Positions 32,731 through 41,891 of a stretch of DNA of 64,000 nucleotides are shown here, piece by piece. The position numbers were made by a program, and so were the translations under genes. The DNA comes from Brevibacterium luteolum (GTDB lineage: Bacteria; Actinomycetota; Actinomycetes; Actinomycetales; Brevibacteriaceae). The notes beneath the pieces are model-generated. The model was given only the letters and a program-made list of their open reading frames with translations, made no database searches and was not told the origin of the DNA. How positions within the stretch are numbered: the first letter of the stretch is position 1; each line of letters opens with the position of its first letter. The stretch covers positions 1 through 64,000 of the forward strand of contig NZ_JABEMC010000005.1 in assembly GCF_013004595.1 (NCBI RefSeq). The letters are read 5' to 3'.

Positions 32731-34143
32731 ATGAAGCGCACATCTCTCCGCCGCCTGGCTGCCGGCGCCTCCGCCGCCGCGCTCGTCAGCGCTGGTGCGC
32801 TCTTCGGCTCCTCGGCCGCATTTGCGCAGCCGACGCCAGAAGAGACACAGGCTGCCACCGAGCCGGCGGCGCAGCCGGCTGACAGCGGTCAGAAGTCTGA
32901 GGAAGAGAAGCACGACGACTCGGCCGAGAAGCAGGCCGAGACGGAGACTGAAGAACAGCAGAAGCCTGCCTCTGCGAAGACCAAGGAGCTTTCGAAGACC
33001 GACGAGCCGGCTGAAGACGATGGCGACGACGATGCCCCGGCGTTCGACCCGCAGGTGAGCTCGGCTCCGGATGAGATCACCGCCGCAGACCTCACCGACC
33101 CGGACAAGGGCATCAGCATCACAGCCTCAAACCTCCAGGCCGGAGACGTTGTCACCGACAACCTCACCAACAAGCCGAATACCGCTGACGGTGACAAGCT
33201 GACGACCAGCGTCTACTACACGGGCGATGCGAGCGACTTGAAGGTCGGCGACACAGTGAACTTCACCGTTACCGTCGCTCGTGAGGGCGAAGAGTCGAAG
33301 ACCTTCGACTTCACCGTCACGATCATCGGTGAAGACGACGGCGACGATGAGGCCCCGGCGTTCGACCCGCAGGTGAGCTCGGCTCCGGATGAGATCACCG
33401 CTGCAGACCTCGCCGACCCGGACAAGGGCATCAGCATCACAGCCTCGAACCTCCAGCCCGGAGACGTTGTCACCGACAACCTCACCAACAAGCCGAATAC
33501 CGCTGACGGTGACAAGCTGACGGCCAGCGTCTACTACGAGGGCGACCCGAGCGACTTCGAGGTGGGCCAGAAGGTGGGCTTCACCGTTACCGTCTCCCGC
33601 GAGGGCGAAGAGTCGAAGACCTTCGACTTCACCGTCACGATCATCGGTGAAGACGACGGCGACGACGAGACCATGGAGCCGGAGCTGAAGATCTCACCGC
33701 AGAAGATCAGCGTCACCGACTTCCGCAATGAGAACAAGGGTGTCCAGCTCACCGTCACGAACTGCTACCCCGGTGAGGCAGCAGCGTTCATCATCGAACA
33801 TGAGAACGGCGAGCTGAGCTACGAAGTCGACGCCGACACCAACGACGACGGCACCGCCGTCATCGAGCATATCCACGGCACGGGCAACGCACCCGACTCC
33901 GCTTACACAGGCACCTACACCGTCACCGTCATCTGCGGCGATGGCGAGAGCGACGGAACGTTCTCCGTCCACGCCGATGACAACGGCAAGGGCGGCGGTG
34001 ACTCTGACAAGGGCCGTGACCGCGACCGCAACGAGCTGCCGCGCACCGGCTCAGACCTGACAGCACTCTACGGTGCAGCCAGCCTGCTGGCCGTCGGAGC
34101 TGCAGCCATGGTGGTCAGCCGTCGCAAGAGCACCAAGCAGTGA
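32731..34143 (+). CDS. LPXTG cell-wall-anchored surface protein with two long repeats
   Basis: A 470-residue secreted protein. A Sec signal peptide (MKRTSLRRLAAGASAAALVS, cleavage near AFAQP at about 33) leads to a Glu/Lys/Gln-rich acidic region, two 106-residue repeats starting EDDGDD, a third related but different beta-rich domain with two Cys, and a C-terminal sorting signal LPRTG (436-440), helix and RRK tail. Sortase would join it to peptidoglycan. The repeats look like Ig-like/DUF stalk domains. No catalytic motif. No sortase gene is in the window. Confidence 0.88.
   Translation: MKRTSLRRLAAGASAAALVSAGALFGSSAAFAQPTPEETQAATEPAAQPADSGQKSEEEKHDDSAEKQAETETEEQQKPASAKTKELSKTDEPAEDDGDDDAPAFDPQVSSAPDEITAADLTDPDKGISITASNLQAGDVVTDNLTNKPNTADGDKLTTSVYYTGDASDLKVGDTVNFTVTVAREGEESKTFDFTVTIIGEDDGDDEAPAFDPQVSSAPDEITAADLADPDKGISITASNLQPGDVVTDNLTNKPNTADGDKLTASVYYEGDPSDFEVGQKVGFTVTVSREGEESKTFDFTVTIIGEDDGDDETMEPELKISPQKISVTDFRNENKGVQLTVTNCYPGEAAAFIIEHENGELSYEVDADTNDDGTAVIEHIHGTGNAPDSAYTGTYTVTVICGDGESDGTFSVHADDNGKGGGDSDKGRDRDRNELPRTGSDLTALYGAASLLAVGAAAMVVSRRKSTKQ
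33013..33648 (+). repeat. Two 318-bp in-frame tandem repeats
   Basis: Units 33013-33330 and 33331-33648 have identical length (318 bp, 106 codons) and are almost identical in sequence; the main changes sit in the second half (for example TTSVYYTGDASDLKVGD against TASVYYEGDPSDFEVGQ). A third GAAGACGACGGCGAC boundary begins at 33649 where the divergent domain starts. Repeat number could vary between strains. Confidence 0.9.
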
Positions 34144-34169
34144 TGACCGACGGCTGAGAAGCTGACATT

Positions 34170-34206
34170 CTGTGGTCCGCTGGGGGATTCTCCCGGCGGG
34201 CCACAG
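34170..34206 (+). terminator. Hairpin after the LPXTG gene
   Basis: CTGTGG / CCACAG closes a longer imperfect stem (TCCGCTGGGGGA with TCCCGGCGGG) about 27 bases after the stop. It contains G-U pairs and a small bulge and lacks a T-tract. Confidence 0.6.
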
Positions 34207-34329
34207 TCATGTCTGCGCACAGGTGCGACTGTGCAGGGTCGGCCGCCGGCACCGCAGTCGTCACCGTCACCCGGCACGCGAAGAGACAATGAGAGCTCAG
34301 ACGGCACGCTGATCGCACGTGCCAAAAGA

Positions 34330-34361
34330 GTCGGCCCGCCGGGCGAACCCGGCGGGCCGAC
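34330..34361 (-). terminator. Intrinsic terminator of the succinate-semialdehyde dehydrogenase gene
   Basis: A perfect 14-bp stem (GTCGGCCCGCCGGG / CCCGGCGGGCCGAC) with CGAA loop lies 14 bases past the stop codon of the minus-strand gene and is followed on that strand by CTCTTTT, a normal Rho-independent arrangement. Confidence 0.85.
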
Positions 34362-34374
34362 ATATGCTCTGAGA

Positions 34375-35751
34375 TCAGCTGTTCTTGTAGTACAGCTGCT
34401 TGTTGCAGAACTCGTCCATCGCCAGCGGGCCGAGCTCACGGCCGACACCGGAGCGCTTGACGCCGCCGAAGGGCAGGTACTCCCGGGACTGCTCAGGTCC
34501 GTTGACGAAGACCATGCCGGCCTGCAGCTGGTCGGCGACCTTCTCCGCCCGGCTCATATCCGAGCTGAACACGGCCGAGCCGAGACCGAACGGGGTGTCG
34601 TTGGCCAGCTCGACGGCTTCCTCGTCGGAGGAGACGCGGAAGATCATGAATGCCGGGCCGAAGAGCTCCTCGTAGTAGCCGCGCTTGCCCTTCTGCACAT
34701 CGGTGAGCACGACTGGCTCGACGAAGGAGCCCTTTCCTTCATAGGCCTTGCCACCGGCCAGCAGGGTCGCACCGTCAGCCACCGTCGCCTCGACCTGCTC
34801 CATGAACCGCTCCTGCGCTGCCTTCGACGACAGCGGGCTCAGTTGTGAGTCCTCGGCCAGCGGGTCAGCCGGGGTGAACTTCTTGGCCGACTCGGTGATC
34901 TTCTCGACGAATTCGTCGTAGATGTCGTCCATGACGATCATGCGCTTGGGCGAGTTGCAGGCCTGGCCGGTGTTGCCCATGCGAGCCTGGAACAGCGTCT
35001 TGGCGGTCGCGGCGACATCCTCGGAGTCGAGCACGACGTACGGGTCCGAGCCGCCGAGTTCGAGGACCACCTTCTTGAGGTTCTTGCCCGCCTCGGCGGC
35101 CACAGCCGAACCGGCGCGCTCCGAACCGGTCAGGGACACGCCCTGGTTGCGCGGGTCGGGCAGGATGATGTCAGCGACCTGCTCGTTGGTGGCGTAGACG
35201 TTGATGTAGGCGTCGGCCGGCAGGCCGGCCTCGGCGAAGATCTCCTCCATCACCTGTGCCGAGCGCGGGCACTGCGGGGCGTGCTTGAGGATGATCGTGT
35301 TGCCCAATGCCAGGTTCGGGGCGGCGAAGCGAGCGACCTGGTAGTACGGGAAGTTCCACGGCATGATGCCCAGCAGCGAGCCGACCGGCTTGCGCAGCAG
35401 ATAGGCCTCGCCGTCCTTGGGTCCCTTGAGCTTCTCCTCGGAGATGAACTCGGCGGCGTTGTCGGCGAAGTACTGGTAGATCATGCTCGACAGTGCGACT
35501 TCGCCCTTGCCCTCCGGGATGGCTTTGCCCATCTCGAGCTTGATGATCTCGGCAAGCTCCTCAGCGCGATCCGAATAGATCTTAGCGACCTTCGACAGGA
35601 TTGTCGTGCGCTCCTCCACTGGGGTGGTGGACCAGGTGGCGTAGGCGTTGTGCGAGCGGGCGAGCGCATCGGTGATCTGCTCATCGGTGGCGGTCGGGAA
35701 CTCCTCGACGACCTCACCGGTGGCGGGATTGACGACTGCATACTGCGACAT
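34375..35751 (-). CDS. NAD(P)-dependent succinate-semialdehyde dehydrogenase (GabD/Sad-like)
   Basis: A 458-residue aldehyde dehydrogenase. The catalytic Glu is in VVLELGGSDP and the nucleophilic Cys in NTGQACNSPKR; MPWNFPYYQVAR and LKHAPQCPRSAQ are cofactor-binding blocks. This short form with SPKR after the Cys is common for enzymes annotated as succinate-semialdehyde dehydrogenase in actinobacteria. AAAGGA precedes the ATG. A second, longer paralogue is at 59213. Succinate semialdehyde is the likely but unproven substrate. Confidence 0.88.
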   Translation of the reverse strand: MSQYAVVNPATGEVVEEFPTATDEQITDALARSHNAYATWSTTPVEERTTILSKVAKIYSDRAEELAEIIKLEMGKAIPEGKGEVALSSMIYQYFADNAAEFISEEKLKGPKDGEAYLLRKPVGSLLGIMPWNFPYYQVARFAAPNLALGNTIILKHAPQCPRSAQVMEEIFAEAGLPADAYINVYATNEQVADIILPDPRNQGVSLTGSERAGSAVAAEAGKNLKKVVLELGGSDPYVVLDSEDVAATAKTLFQARMGNTGQACNSPKRMIVMDDIYDEFVEKITESAKKFTPADPLAEDSQLSPLSSKAAQERFMEQVEATVADGATLLAGGKAYEGKGSFVEPVVLTDVQKGKRGYYEELFGPAFMIFRVSSDEEAVELANDTPFGLGSAVFSSDMSRAEKVADQLQAGMVFVNGPEQSREYLPFGGVKRSGVGRELGPLAMDEFCNKQLYYKNS

Positions 35752-35922
35752 CTGTGATTCCTTTCACTCGACCGTCGCGGACCGCGTACCTAAGGCTGCG
35801 ACGGTGCAGGCCGGCCTGTGCACCGGCGGTTGATGCCCACGCTAGTCGCCGCTGGGCCTGCTGTTCAACCGGCGTAGACTGGCGCTGAGACCCCGTCCCG
35901 CCACCTGTTGAGAGGACCGATC

Positions 35923-36288
35923 GTGACCGCTGAGAGGCACAGCATCGAAGAACTCGCCGCCCGCTACTACGCCACTGTCGACTCCGGTGATGCCGATGCG
36001 ACATCGGCGCTGTTCGCCCCCGACGCCAGCTATGACCGGCCGGGCTACCCGACGATGGTCGGGAAGGCGATCACCGACTTCTACCACGGTGAGCGGATCA
36101 TCGTCTCAGGCCAGCACACCATCACCGAGGTGCTGGTGTCCGGCCAGCAGGCTGCTGTGCAGGGATCGTTCGCCGGCACGCTCAAGGACGGTTCGGAGGC
36201 CAGCGAGCGGTTCGCCGACTTCCTCACCTTCGACGATGCCGGGCTCATCACGAACCGGACGACGTACTTCTACCGCGCGGCAGTCTGA
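35923..36288 (+). CDS. SnoaL/NTF2-like protein
   Basis: A 121-residue cone-shaped alpha+beta-barrel protein of the NTF2-like superfamily: an N-terminal helix (EELAARYYATVDSGDADAT), then YDRPGYPTMVGKAIT, and strands ending TTYFYRA. Members are small isomerases, hydrolases or ligand-binding proteins. GTG 35923 is preferred since AGAGGA lies seven bases upstream. Its end overlaps by 19 bases the convergent 3-hydroxyacyl-CoA dehydrogenase. Function cannot be narrowed. Confidence 0.78.
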   Translation: MTAERHSIEELAARYYATVDSGDADATSALFAPDASYDRPGYPTMVGKAITDFYHGERIIVSGQHTITEVLVSGQQAAVQGSFAGTLKDGSEASERFADFLTFDDAGLITNRTTYFYRAAV

Positions 36289-37169
36289 GTCAGGCCGCGC
36301 AGGCGCAGGATGCCCTCCTGCATGTGGTCGCGTTCGGCCGTGAGCGCCTCGGCTGACGGGTAGGCCCGCTCAACCTGCTCGAAGACCGGTTCCATGCCTT
36401 CGGCCGACATATCCGGTTCGGCCACGTCGATCTGCGCGAACGACGGGCCGATGTGCTCCATGAGACCGCGGAACCCGGCTTCTCCCCCACCCAGGTGCAG
36501 GCCGCCGAACAGTCCGACGGCAGCCCAGCGCATGCCCAGTGCGTTCTTCAGCACCGTGTCGACATCTTCGGCACTGGCGATGCCGGCTTCGACGATGTGG
36601 GTGGCCTCGCGCAGCAGGGCGTTCTGCAGACGGTTGCCGACGAAACCGGGGGCTTCCTTCTCGAGCACGACCGGCACACGGCCCAAGGTGACGAGGAACT
36701 CGCGGAGGGCAGCCACCACCTCGGGCGCGGTGCGCTCACCGGGGACGACCTCGACCAGGGGCATGACGTGCGGCGGGTTGTACGGGTGGCTGATGAGGAT
36801 GCGGGCGGCTGCCTCGTCGGACAGACGCGCAGCGATCTTCGTCGGCAGCAGCGCGGAGGACGATGAGGCAAGCACACAGTCAGCCGGGGCGGCGTCGACG
36901 AGGTCAGCGAACATCTGGATTTTCGCTTCGAGGTTCTCCGGCCCGGACTCCTGCACCAGGTCAGCGCCGCCCACCGCCTCGGTCAGGCACTGGCAGACCT
37001 CGATCGGTGCCTCGGTCTCAGCGGCCAGCCTCTCGGCGACCGTGTCGAGATCCGGGCGGGGATCGAACAGGCGCACGCGGTGCCCGCGGGAGGCGAACAG
37101 CCTAGCCCAGGACAGGCCGATCGTGCCGGCGCCGATGATGGCGGCAGTCAACGGGGTCTCGGTGAGCAT
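36270..37169 (-). CDS. 3-hydroxyacyl-CoA dehydrogenase family protein (carnitine-dehydrogenase/lambda-crystallin-like)
   Basis: A 299-residue NAD-dependent dehydrogenase. The Rossmann motif IIGAGTIGLSWARLF starts at about residue 10; VLASSSSALLPTKIA and SHPYNPPHVMPLVEVVPG are the substrate-site blocks, and the latter form (HPYNPP) is typical of the L-carnitine dehydrogenase / lambda-crystallin branch rather than true fatty-acid enzymes. The C-terminal helical domain is present. Candidate reactions are oxidation of carnitine, L-gulonate or a hydroxyacid. It stands alone. Confidence 0.82.
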   Translation of the reverse strand: MLTETPLTAAIIGAGTIGLSWARLFASRGHRVRLFDPRPDLDTVAERLAAETEAPIEVCQCLTEAVGGADLVQESGPENLEAKIQMFADLVDAAPADCVLASSSSALLPTKIAARLSDEAAARILISHPYNPPHVMPLVEVVPGERTAPEVVAALREFLVTLGRVPVVLEKEAPGFVGNRLQNALLREATHIVEAGIASAEDVDTVLKNALGMRWAAVGLFGGLHLGGGEAGFRGLMEHIGPSFAQIDVAEPDMSAEGMEPVFEQVERAYPSAEALTAERDHMQEGILRLRGLTQTAAR

Positions 37170-37258
37170 ATGGGCAAACGTACACCGCCGCCTGCCACAT
37201 TTCGACCCCGCCCGGCTCGCGGGACGGCCAGCACCCTGGCGGTAGTGCGCTGGCGTGG

Positions 37259-37264
37259 AATAAT
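37259..37264 (+). promoter_or_regulatory. -10-like element before the COG3375 gene
   Basis: AATAAT ends six bases before the ATG at 37271 in an AT-rich patch (AATAATAAATCT) with no ribosome site, again suggesting a leaderless transcript. Confidence 0.4.
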
Positions 37265-37270
37265 AAATCT

Positions 37271-38113
37271 ATGAGCAACGAGAACATCATCGCCGGAGCC
37301 GAGGAACAGCTCGCCCAGGCGCAGGAGTCAGCCGGTGTCGTCATGCGCTGCCTGCACACCGCCGCTGAGGCGGCCGAGGCCTCGCTGCTGCTCGATGAGG
37401 TGTGGAACGTCGGCAGAGCCGGCACCACCCAGCTCGAGCCCGGGCTCATCGTGGCGCTGGCCCATGCCGGCAACTACGTCGCCGGGGCCTTCGATGTTGA
37501 GGACGACTCGCTCATCGGCGTGACGATCGGGTTCTTCGGCCAGCCGCTGGGCAAGATGATGCACTCCCATATCGCCGGTGTGCGCCACGAACAGGTGGGC
37601 CGCGGCACCGGTGCAGCGATGAAGCTGCACCAGCGGCTGTGGTGCCTCAACCACGGGATCAAACAGATGACGTGGACGTTCGATCCGCTCATCGCCCGCA
37701 ACGCCTACTTCAATTTCAGCCGGCTCGGCGTCAATGCGCTGGACTATTACGAGGACTTCTACGGCCAGATGCGCGACGGCGTCAACGAGGGCCAGGCCTC
37801 AGACCGGATGCTCGTGTCCTGGCGGCTCGACCTGCCAAAGCGCCCGCCGCTGCCGGAGGCGCTGGAGAGCGCTGAGCCGGTCTTCGCACTCGACACCGTC
37901 GACGGTGAGCCGCGGCTGAGCGACGTGCCGCGCGAATGCGAGGTCGTCGGAGTGCGGATCCCCAGCGACATCGAATCGCTGCGCGGGGTCGACCCGGAGC
38001 TGGCGACCCGCTGGCGGATGGCGCTGCGCGACACGTTCACCGGCCTGATGGAAGACGGATGGGAGATCGTCACCTGCCGCCGCGACGGGGTGTACCTGCT
38101 GACGCACCCGTGA
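37271..38113 (+). CDS. GNAT-superfamily protein, COG3375 type
   Basis: A 280-residue protein. Its central part (GVTIGFFG, SHIAGVRHEQVGRGTGAAMK, WTFDPLIARNAYFNFSRLG) matches predicted GNAT acyltransferases of COG3375, with the acyl-CoA pyrophosphate loop in QVGRGTGA. The C-terminal 90 residues are a family-specific extension (VGVRIPSDIESLR). Substrate unknown; in many actinobacteria the family is found near menaquinone or amino-acid genes, but no such partner is here. Confidence 0.78.
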   Translation: MSNENIIAGAEEQLAQAQESAGVVMRCLHTAAEAAEASLLLDEVWNVGRAGTTQLEPGLIVALAHAGNYVAGAFDVEDDSLIGVTIGFFGQPLGKMMHSHIAGVRHEQVGRGTGAAMKLHQRLWCLNHGIKQMTWTFDPLIARNAYFNFSRLGVNALDYYEDFYGQMRDGVNEGQASDRMLVSWRLDLPKRPPLPEALESAEPVFALDTVDGEPRLSDVPRECEVVGVRIPSDIESLRGVDPELATRWRMALRDTFTGLMEDGWEIVTCRRDGVYLLTHP

Positions 38114-38250
38114 CGGGTGAGCTGGCGCAGCCAGTCTGCGAGCCTGCGATCTGCGCGCCTGTGCTTCCGGGCAGAAGTCCGGTCACAAAGTGACGGTCCC
38201 GGGTACGGATCAGGGGCAATATTCGACCAGTCTTTGGGCCGAGAAGAGTG

Positions 38251-38302
38251 AGAGGAGCCATCCTCCCGATTCCTGATTGGGTATCGGAAGGATGGCTTCT
38301 CT
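38251..38302. terminator. Long inverted repeat after the acyl-CoA ligase gene
   Basis: A 20-bp stem, AGAGGAGCCATCCTCCCGAT (38251-38270) with ATCGGAAGGATGGCTTCTCT (38283-38302), only two G-U positions, loop of 12. It lies between convergent genes and can serve both strands. Confidence 0.75.
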
Positions 38303-38312
38303 GTGTCTGGGG

Positions 38313-39938
38313 TCAGTCCTGCTGCTGGTGCTGACTGCGCAGCAGCTTCTTGTCCAGCTTGCCCACTGAGGTGCGCGGCAGCTCCTCGCAGAAGACGACG
38401 TCATCGGGCAGCTGCCACTTGGCGAACCGGTCGGCGAGGACGGCGAGGATGCTGTCCTTCGTCACACCGTCCTCGCGGGCGACGACATAGGCGACTGGGC
38501 GCTCATCCCACTTGGGGTCGGGCACCGCGATGACCGCGGCCTCGGCGACCTGCGGGTGATCGAGCAGCGCATTCTCCATGTCGATCGAGGAGATCCACTC
38601 ACCACCGGACTTGATGACGTCCTTGAGGCGGTCGGTGAGCTTGAGGTAGCCCTGCTCGGTCAGCAGTCCGGCGTCTCCGGAGCGCCACCAGCCGTCCGTG
38701 AACCTCTCGGCGCTGTCGTCGAGGTTGTGGTAGCTGCTCGTGATCCAGGGTCCGCGGAAGAGGACCTCGCCCTGTTCACCGGCCGGCACCTCGGCTCCGG
38801 CCGGGTCGACGATCTTGACGTCGATGCCGGTGACCGGCACACCTTGGTAGCGCTGCAAATCCCACACCTCGTCCTCGCTGAGCTCCATACCGGGCTTGAG
38901 ATGCCAGTTGACGGTCACCAGCGGCGTCGTCTCCGTCGCACCGTAGGCGTGGATGACCTTGACGCCGGTGAGGTCGGTCAGACCCTTGAGCAGCGCCAGG
39001 GGCGGTTCGCTGGCACCGGAGACCACCCGGGTGCTGGAGAGGTCCGGCGGGGTGTCGAGGGCCTTGAAATGCTCGAACAGCGGAGTCAGCAGGGCCGGTG
39101 CTGCGTTGGCGACGGTGACACCGAAACGGGTGAACCCTTCGGCCACCGGGGTGATATCCGCAGCAGCGAAGCGGCCCGGCAGCACGACTCCGGCGCCGGC
39201 GGCCAGCGCAGTCTGGGGGAAGCCCCAGGAGATGACGTGGAACATCGGCGTGATCGGCATGACGACGTCGGTGTAGTCGACCTGAAGGGCAGCCAGTGAG
39301 GCCATCGTGTGCAGATACATGCCGCGGTGGGAGTAGAACACCCCCTTGGGCTTGCCGGTCGTGCCGGTGGTGTAGCCGGCATAGGCGGCGGTGTTCTCGT
39401 CGATGACCTGCCAGTCGTAGTCGGTGGGCTTGCCGGAGATGAGCTCCTCATAGGAGTACACGTTCTCCAGGCTCGTCTCGATCTGATCCAGCGGCTTGTC
39501 CGTGAGCACCACCCAGCCCTTGACGTAGGTCGATGGGGCGAACGCCTCGGCCAGCGGCAGCAGCGATTCGTCGACGAAGACCCAGTCGGTCTGCGAATGG
39601 TTGACGACATAGGCGAGGTCGGGGACCGCCAGGCGCAGATTCAGCTGCAGCATCGTCGCCGCCACGCACGGCACACCGAAGTACAGCTCGAAGTGGCGGC
39701 GGGAGTTCCAGTCCATGACCCCGACGGTGCTGCCGGCACCGATCCCGAGCTCATCAAGGGCGTGGGCGAGCTGGCTGATGCGGGCGTACTCTTCGCCGTA
39801 GTCCGACTGGTGCCACTGACCGGCCAGATCGCGGTAGGTCACCGGTGCATCGGAGAACGTCCGGTTGGCATGCCGGAGGAAGGTAGTGAGGTTGAGCTGG
39901 TAGTCATCGCCCATGGTCGAGCGGTTGCCGGTGAGCAT
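38313..39938 (-). CDS. Fatty-acyl-CoA synthetase (AMP-forming)
   Basis: A 541-residue ANL-superfamily ligase that activates a carboxylic acid as acyl-AMP and then acyl-CoA. The P-loop is YTTGTTGKPKG, the adenine motif HAYGATETTP, the hinge TDRLKDVIKSGGEWISS, and the C-terminal catalytic Lys lies in TSVGKLDKK. GEW after KSGG fits medium/long-chain ligases of the AlkK type. AAAGG precedes ATG 39938. Last gene of a three-gene minus-strand beta-oxidation operon. Confidence 0.9.
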   Translation of the reverse strand: MLTGNRSTMGDDYQLNLTTFLRHANRTFSDAPVTYRDLAGQWHQSDYGEEYARISQLAHALDELGIGAGSTVGVMDWNSRRHFELYFGVPCVAATMLQLNLRLAVPDLAYVVNHSQTDWVFVDESLLPLAEAFAPSTYVKGWVVLTDKPLDQIETSLENVYSYEELISGKPTDYDWQVIDENTAAYAGYTTGTTGKPKGVFYSHRGMYLHTMASLAALQVDYTDVVMPITPMFHVISWGFPQTALAAGAGVVLPGRFAAADITPVAEGFTRFGVTVANAAPALLTPLFEHFKALDTPPDLSSTRVVSGASEPPLALLKGLTDLTGVKVIHAYGATETTPLVTVNWHLKPGMELSEDEVWDLQRYQGVPVTGIDVKIVDPAGAEVPAGEQGEVLFRGPWITSSYHNLDDSAERFTDGWWRSGDAGLLTEQGYLKLTDRLKDVIKSGGEWISSIDMENALLDHPQVAEAAVIAVPDPKWDERPVAYVVAREDGVTKDSILAVLADRFAKWQLPDDVVFCEELPRTSVGKLDKKLLRSQHQQQD

Positions 39939-39990
39939 GAGGGTGTGCCTTTCATGTCATGCGAGTGGTGCGGGTGCAGCGGCTGAAACG

Positions 39991-40755
39991 TCAGGAGCCG
40001 CGGAATTCCGGGGTGCGCTTGGCGAGGAACGCCGTGACGCCTTCGGCGGCATCGGCGGAGTCCTTGAGCATGTCCTGGCCGGTGGCCTCGCGGTTCAGGG
40101 CTGCGTCGAGTTCGTGCAGGGTTGCCTGGTTGATCGCCCATTCGGTCTCGCCGAGTGCCAGGGTGGGGCCGGCGGCGAGCTGGGAGGCGATCTCCTGTGC
40201 CCGGGTGAGGTACGCCTCGGGTGCGGTGACCTCGGTGGCCAGGCCCCAGTCGTAGGCCCGGGCGGCGTGGACCTTCTCGCCGGTCAGGGCCATGCGCAGG
40301 GCACGGTGGCGGCCGGCGGAGGCGGCGACGAGTGCGGTCGAGCCGCCGTCGGGCATGAGGCCGATGCGGGTGAAGGCGAGCATGAGGTAGGACTTCTCGC
40401 TCATGATGACGTAGTCACAGATGAGCGCGAACGAGCAGCCGACACCGGCGGCCGGGCCGGAGACGGCGGCGACGGTGGGCACGCGCAGGTCGCGGATCTT
40501 GCCGATCGCCTCGTTGATGACGTCGAGGCCGACGCCCTTGAGCTCGCCGTCGGTCATCGCTGAGACGTCAGCTCCGGAGCAGAAGGCGCGTGCATCGCCG
40601 GTGAGGATGACGGCCCGGGCCTCTTCAGCGGCGCGGTCGAGGGCTTCATTCAGCGCGATGACGGTGTCGCGGGTGAGCGCGTTGAGCGCCTGTGGGCGGT
40701 TGATGCGGATTGTCATGACGCCGGCGTCGAGGGTGACGTCGAGCTCCTCAGCCAT
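39991..40755 (-). CDS. Enoyl-CoA hydratase/isomerase
   Basis: A 254-residue crotonase-fold enzyme. Oxyanion-hole segments are visible in FCSGADVSAM and PAAGVGCSFALICDY, and LMPDGGSTALV marks the active-site loop. The position of a catalytic Glu of classical hydratases is not obvious, so an isomerase or degradation-specific hydratase (PaaG/PaaF-like) is possible. ATG 40755 lies inside the end of the MDR gene (8-base overlap), so translation is coupled. Confidence 0.87.
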   Translation of the reverse strand: MAEELDVTLDAGVMTIRINRPQALNALTRDTVIALNEALDRAAEEARAVILTGDARAFCSGADVSAMTDGELKGVGLDVINEAIGKIRDLRVPTVAAVSGPAAGVGCSFALICDYVIMSEKSYLMLAFTRIGLMPDGGSTALVAASAGRHRALRMALTGEKVHAARAYDWGLATEVTAPEAYLTRAQEIASQLAAGPTLALGETEWAINQATLHELDAALNREATGQDMLKDSADAAEGVTAFLAKRTPEFRGS

Positions 40756-41725
40756 GGGTGTCCTCCTGAATGTCGAGAATGACTTTGCCGATCACCGAGC
40801 GGTTCTCCAGTTCGGTGATCGCCGCAGCGGCCTGGTCGAGGCTGAAGCGGGCGTGGATGTGGGGGTTGAGCTGGCCGTTTGCGAGGTATTCGCGCAGGTG
40901 GGCCCACTGCTTCTGGGCCATGAGCGGGTCGGACGGCAGGGCTGCGCCCCAGCCGACACCGGCGACGGAGATGTTGTTGAGCAGCAGCCGGTTGACCTTG
41001 ACTTCCGGGATCGAGCCTGCGGTGAAGCCGAGCACGAGCAGTGTGCCGAAGCGGGCCAGACACCGCAGGGAGTCGGTGAAGCGGTCCCCGCCGACCGGGT
41101 CGACGACGACGTCGACGCCGCGCGGGGCGACGTCCTTGACGGCGTCTTTGAAGCCGTCGGCGCCCACGACGTGCTGGGCGCCGAGTTCGGTGACCATCGC
41201 AGCCTTCTCATCACTGGAGACCACCGCGATGACCTCAGCCCCCATGGCCAGGGCGATCTGCACGCAGGCCGAGCCGAGGCCGCCGGCCGCACCGTGGATG
41301 AGGACGCGCTGACCCGGCTGGAGGTTCCCGCGGGTGCGCAGGGCGAAGTCGGCGGTCAGGACGTTCATCGGCATCCCCGCCGCAGCCTTCAAGGAGACCT
41401 CCTCAGGCAGGGGCAGAACCATCGCCTCGGGTGCGGTGGCGAATTGGGCGAAGGCCCCGTTCGGGATGATCGCAGCGACCCGGTCACCGGGGGCGAAGCG
41501 GGAGGAACGGGATTCGACGACGGTGCCGGCGAGTTCGGACCCGAGGATGAAGGGCGGTTCGTGCTTCGTCTGGTACTGCCCGTATGTCTGGAGCAGCTCG
41601 GGGAAGGTAACCCCGGCGCAGGCGACCTCGATGAGGACTTCGCCCTCGGTCGGGGACGGTGCGGGTGCGTCCTGCAGCTCGACTGCGCCCGGGCCGTCGA
41701 GGCGGGTGACGTGGATGGCCTTCAT
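40748..41725 (-). CDS. Quinone-oxidoreductase-type medium-chain dehydrogenase/reductase
   Basis: A 325-residue MDR protein without the structural-zinc cysteines, hence of the quinone oxidoreductase / enoyl reductase type. The NADPH Rossmann loop is VLIHGAAGGLGSACVQIA; GSELAGTVVE and FTAGSIPEVKVNRLLLNN are family blocks. ATG 41725 follows GGGAG and fits the family's MKAI start. First gene of the operon running into the hydratase and ligase; it probably reduces an unsaturated acyl-CoA or quinone intermediate. Confidence 0.87.
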   Translation of the reverse strand: MKAIHVTRLDGPGAVELQDAPAPSPTEGEVLIEVACAGVTFPELLQTYGQYQTKHEPPFILGSELAGTVVESRSSRFAPGDRVAAIIPNGAFAQFATAPEAMVLPLPEEVSLKAAAGMPMNVLTADFALRTRGNLQPGQRVLIHGAAGGLGSACVQIALAMGAEVIAVVSSDEKAAMVTELGAQHVVGADGFKDAVKDVAPRGVDVVVDPVGGDRFTDSLRCLARFGTLLVLGFTAGSIPEVKVNRLLLNNISVAGVGWGAALPSDPLMAQKQWAHLREYLANGQLNPHIHARFSLDQAAAAITELENRSVIGKVILDIQEDTHG

Positions 41726-41812
41726 ACTCTCCCTTTTCGCCGTGAGACTGTGCCGGCAGGGCGTGTGCGCCCTTGCCACGGTCGATGCCGGCAGCTAGAT
41801 TGAATCCGGTAT

Positions 41813-41826
41813 CGAACGATTGTTCA
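41813..41826. promoter_or_regulatory. Operator-like inverted repeat between divergent acyl-CoA genes
   Basis: CGAACGATTGTTCA is an imperfect palindrome with GAAC and GTTC half-sites, the pattern bound by TetR-type regulators of acyl-CoA catabolism in actinobacteria. It sits between the divergent MDR and thioesterase genes. On the other strand it reads TGAACAATCGTTCG, 11 of 14 identical to TGAACAATCATTAA at 43940 before the TRAP operon. Regulator gene not in view. Confidence 0.5.
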
Positions 41827-41891
41827 GCAGACTACTGGCTTGATCTGTCTCACACAAGAAGAGACGGGACGCAAAGCCTGCGAGGAGTGAG

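Noticed and set aside
32731-34143. Reading the LPXTG protein's duplicated units as an assembly artefact.
   Set aside because: The units differ at several codons in a protein-sensible way, so the duplication is probably real, although long reads would be the final test.
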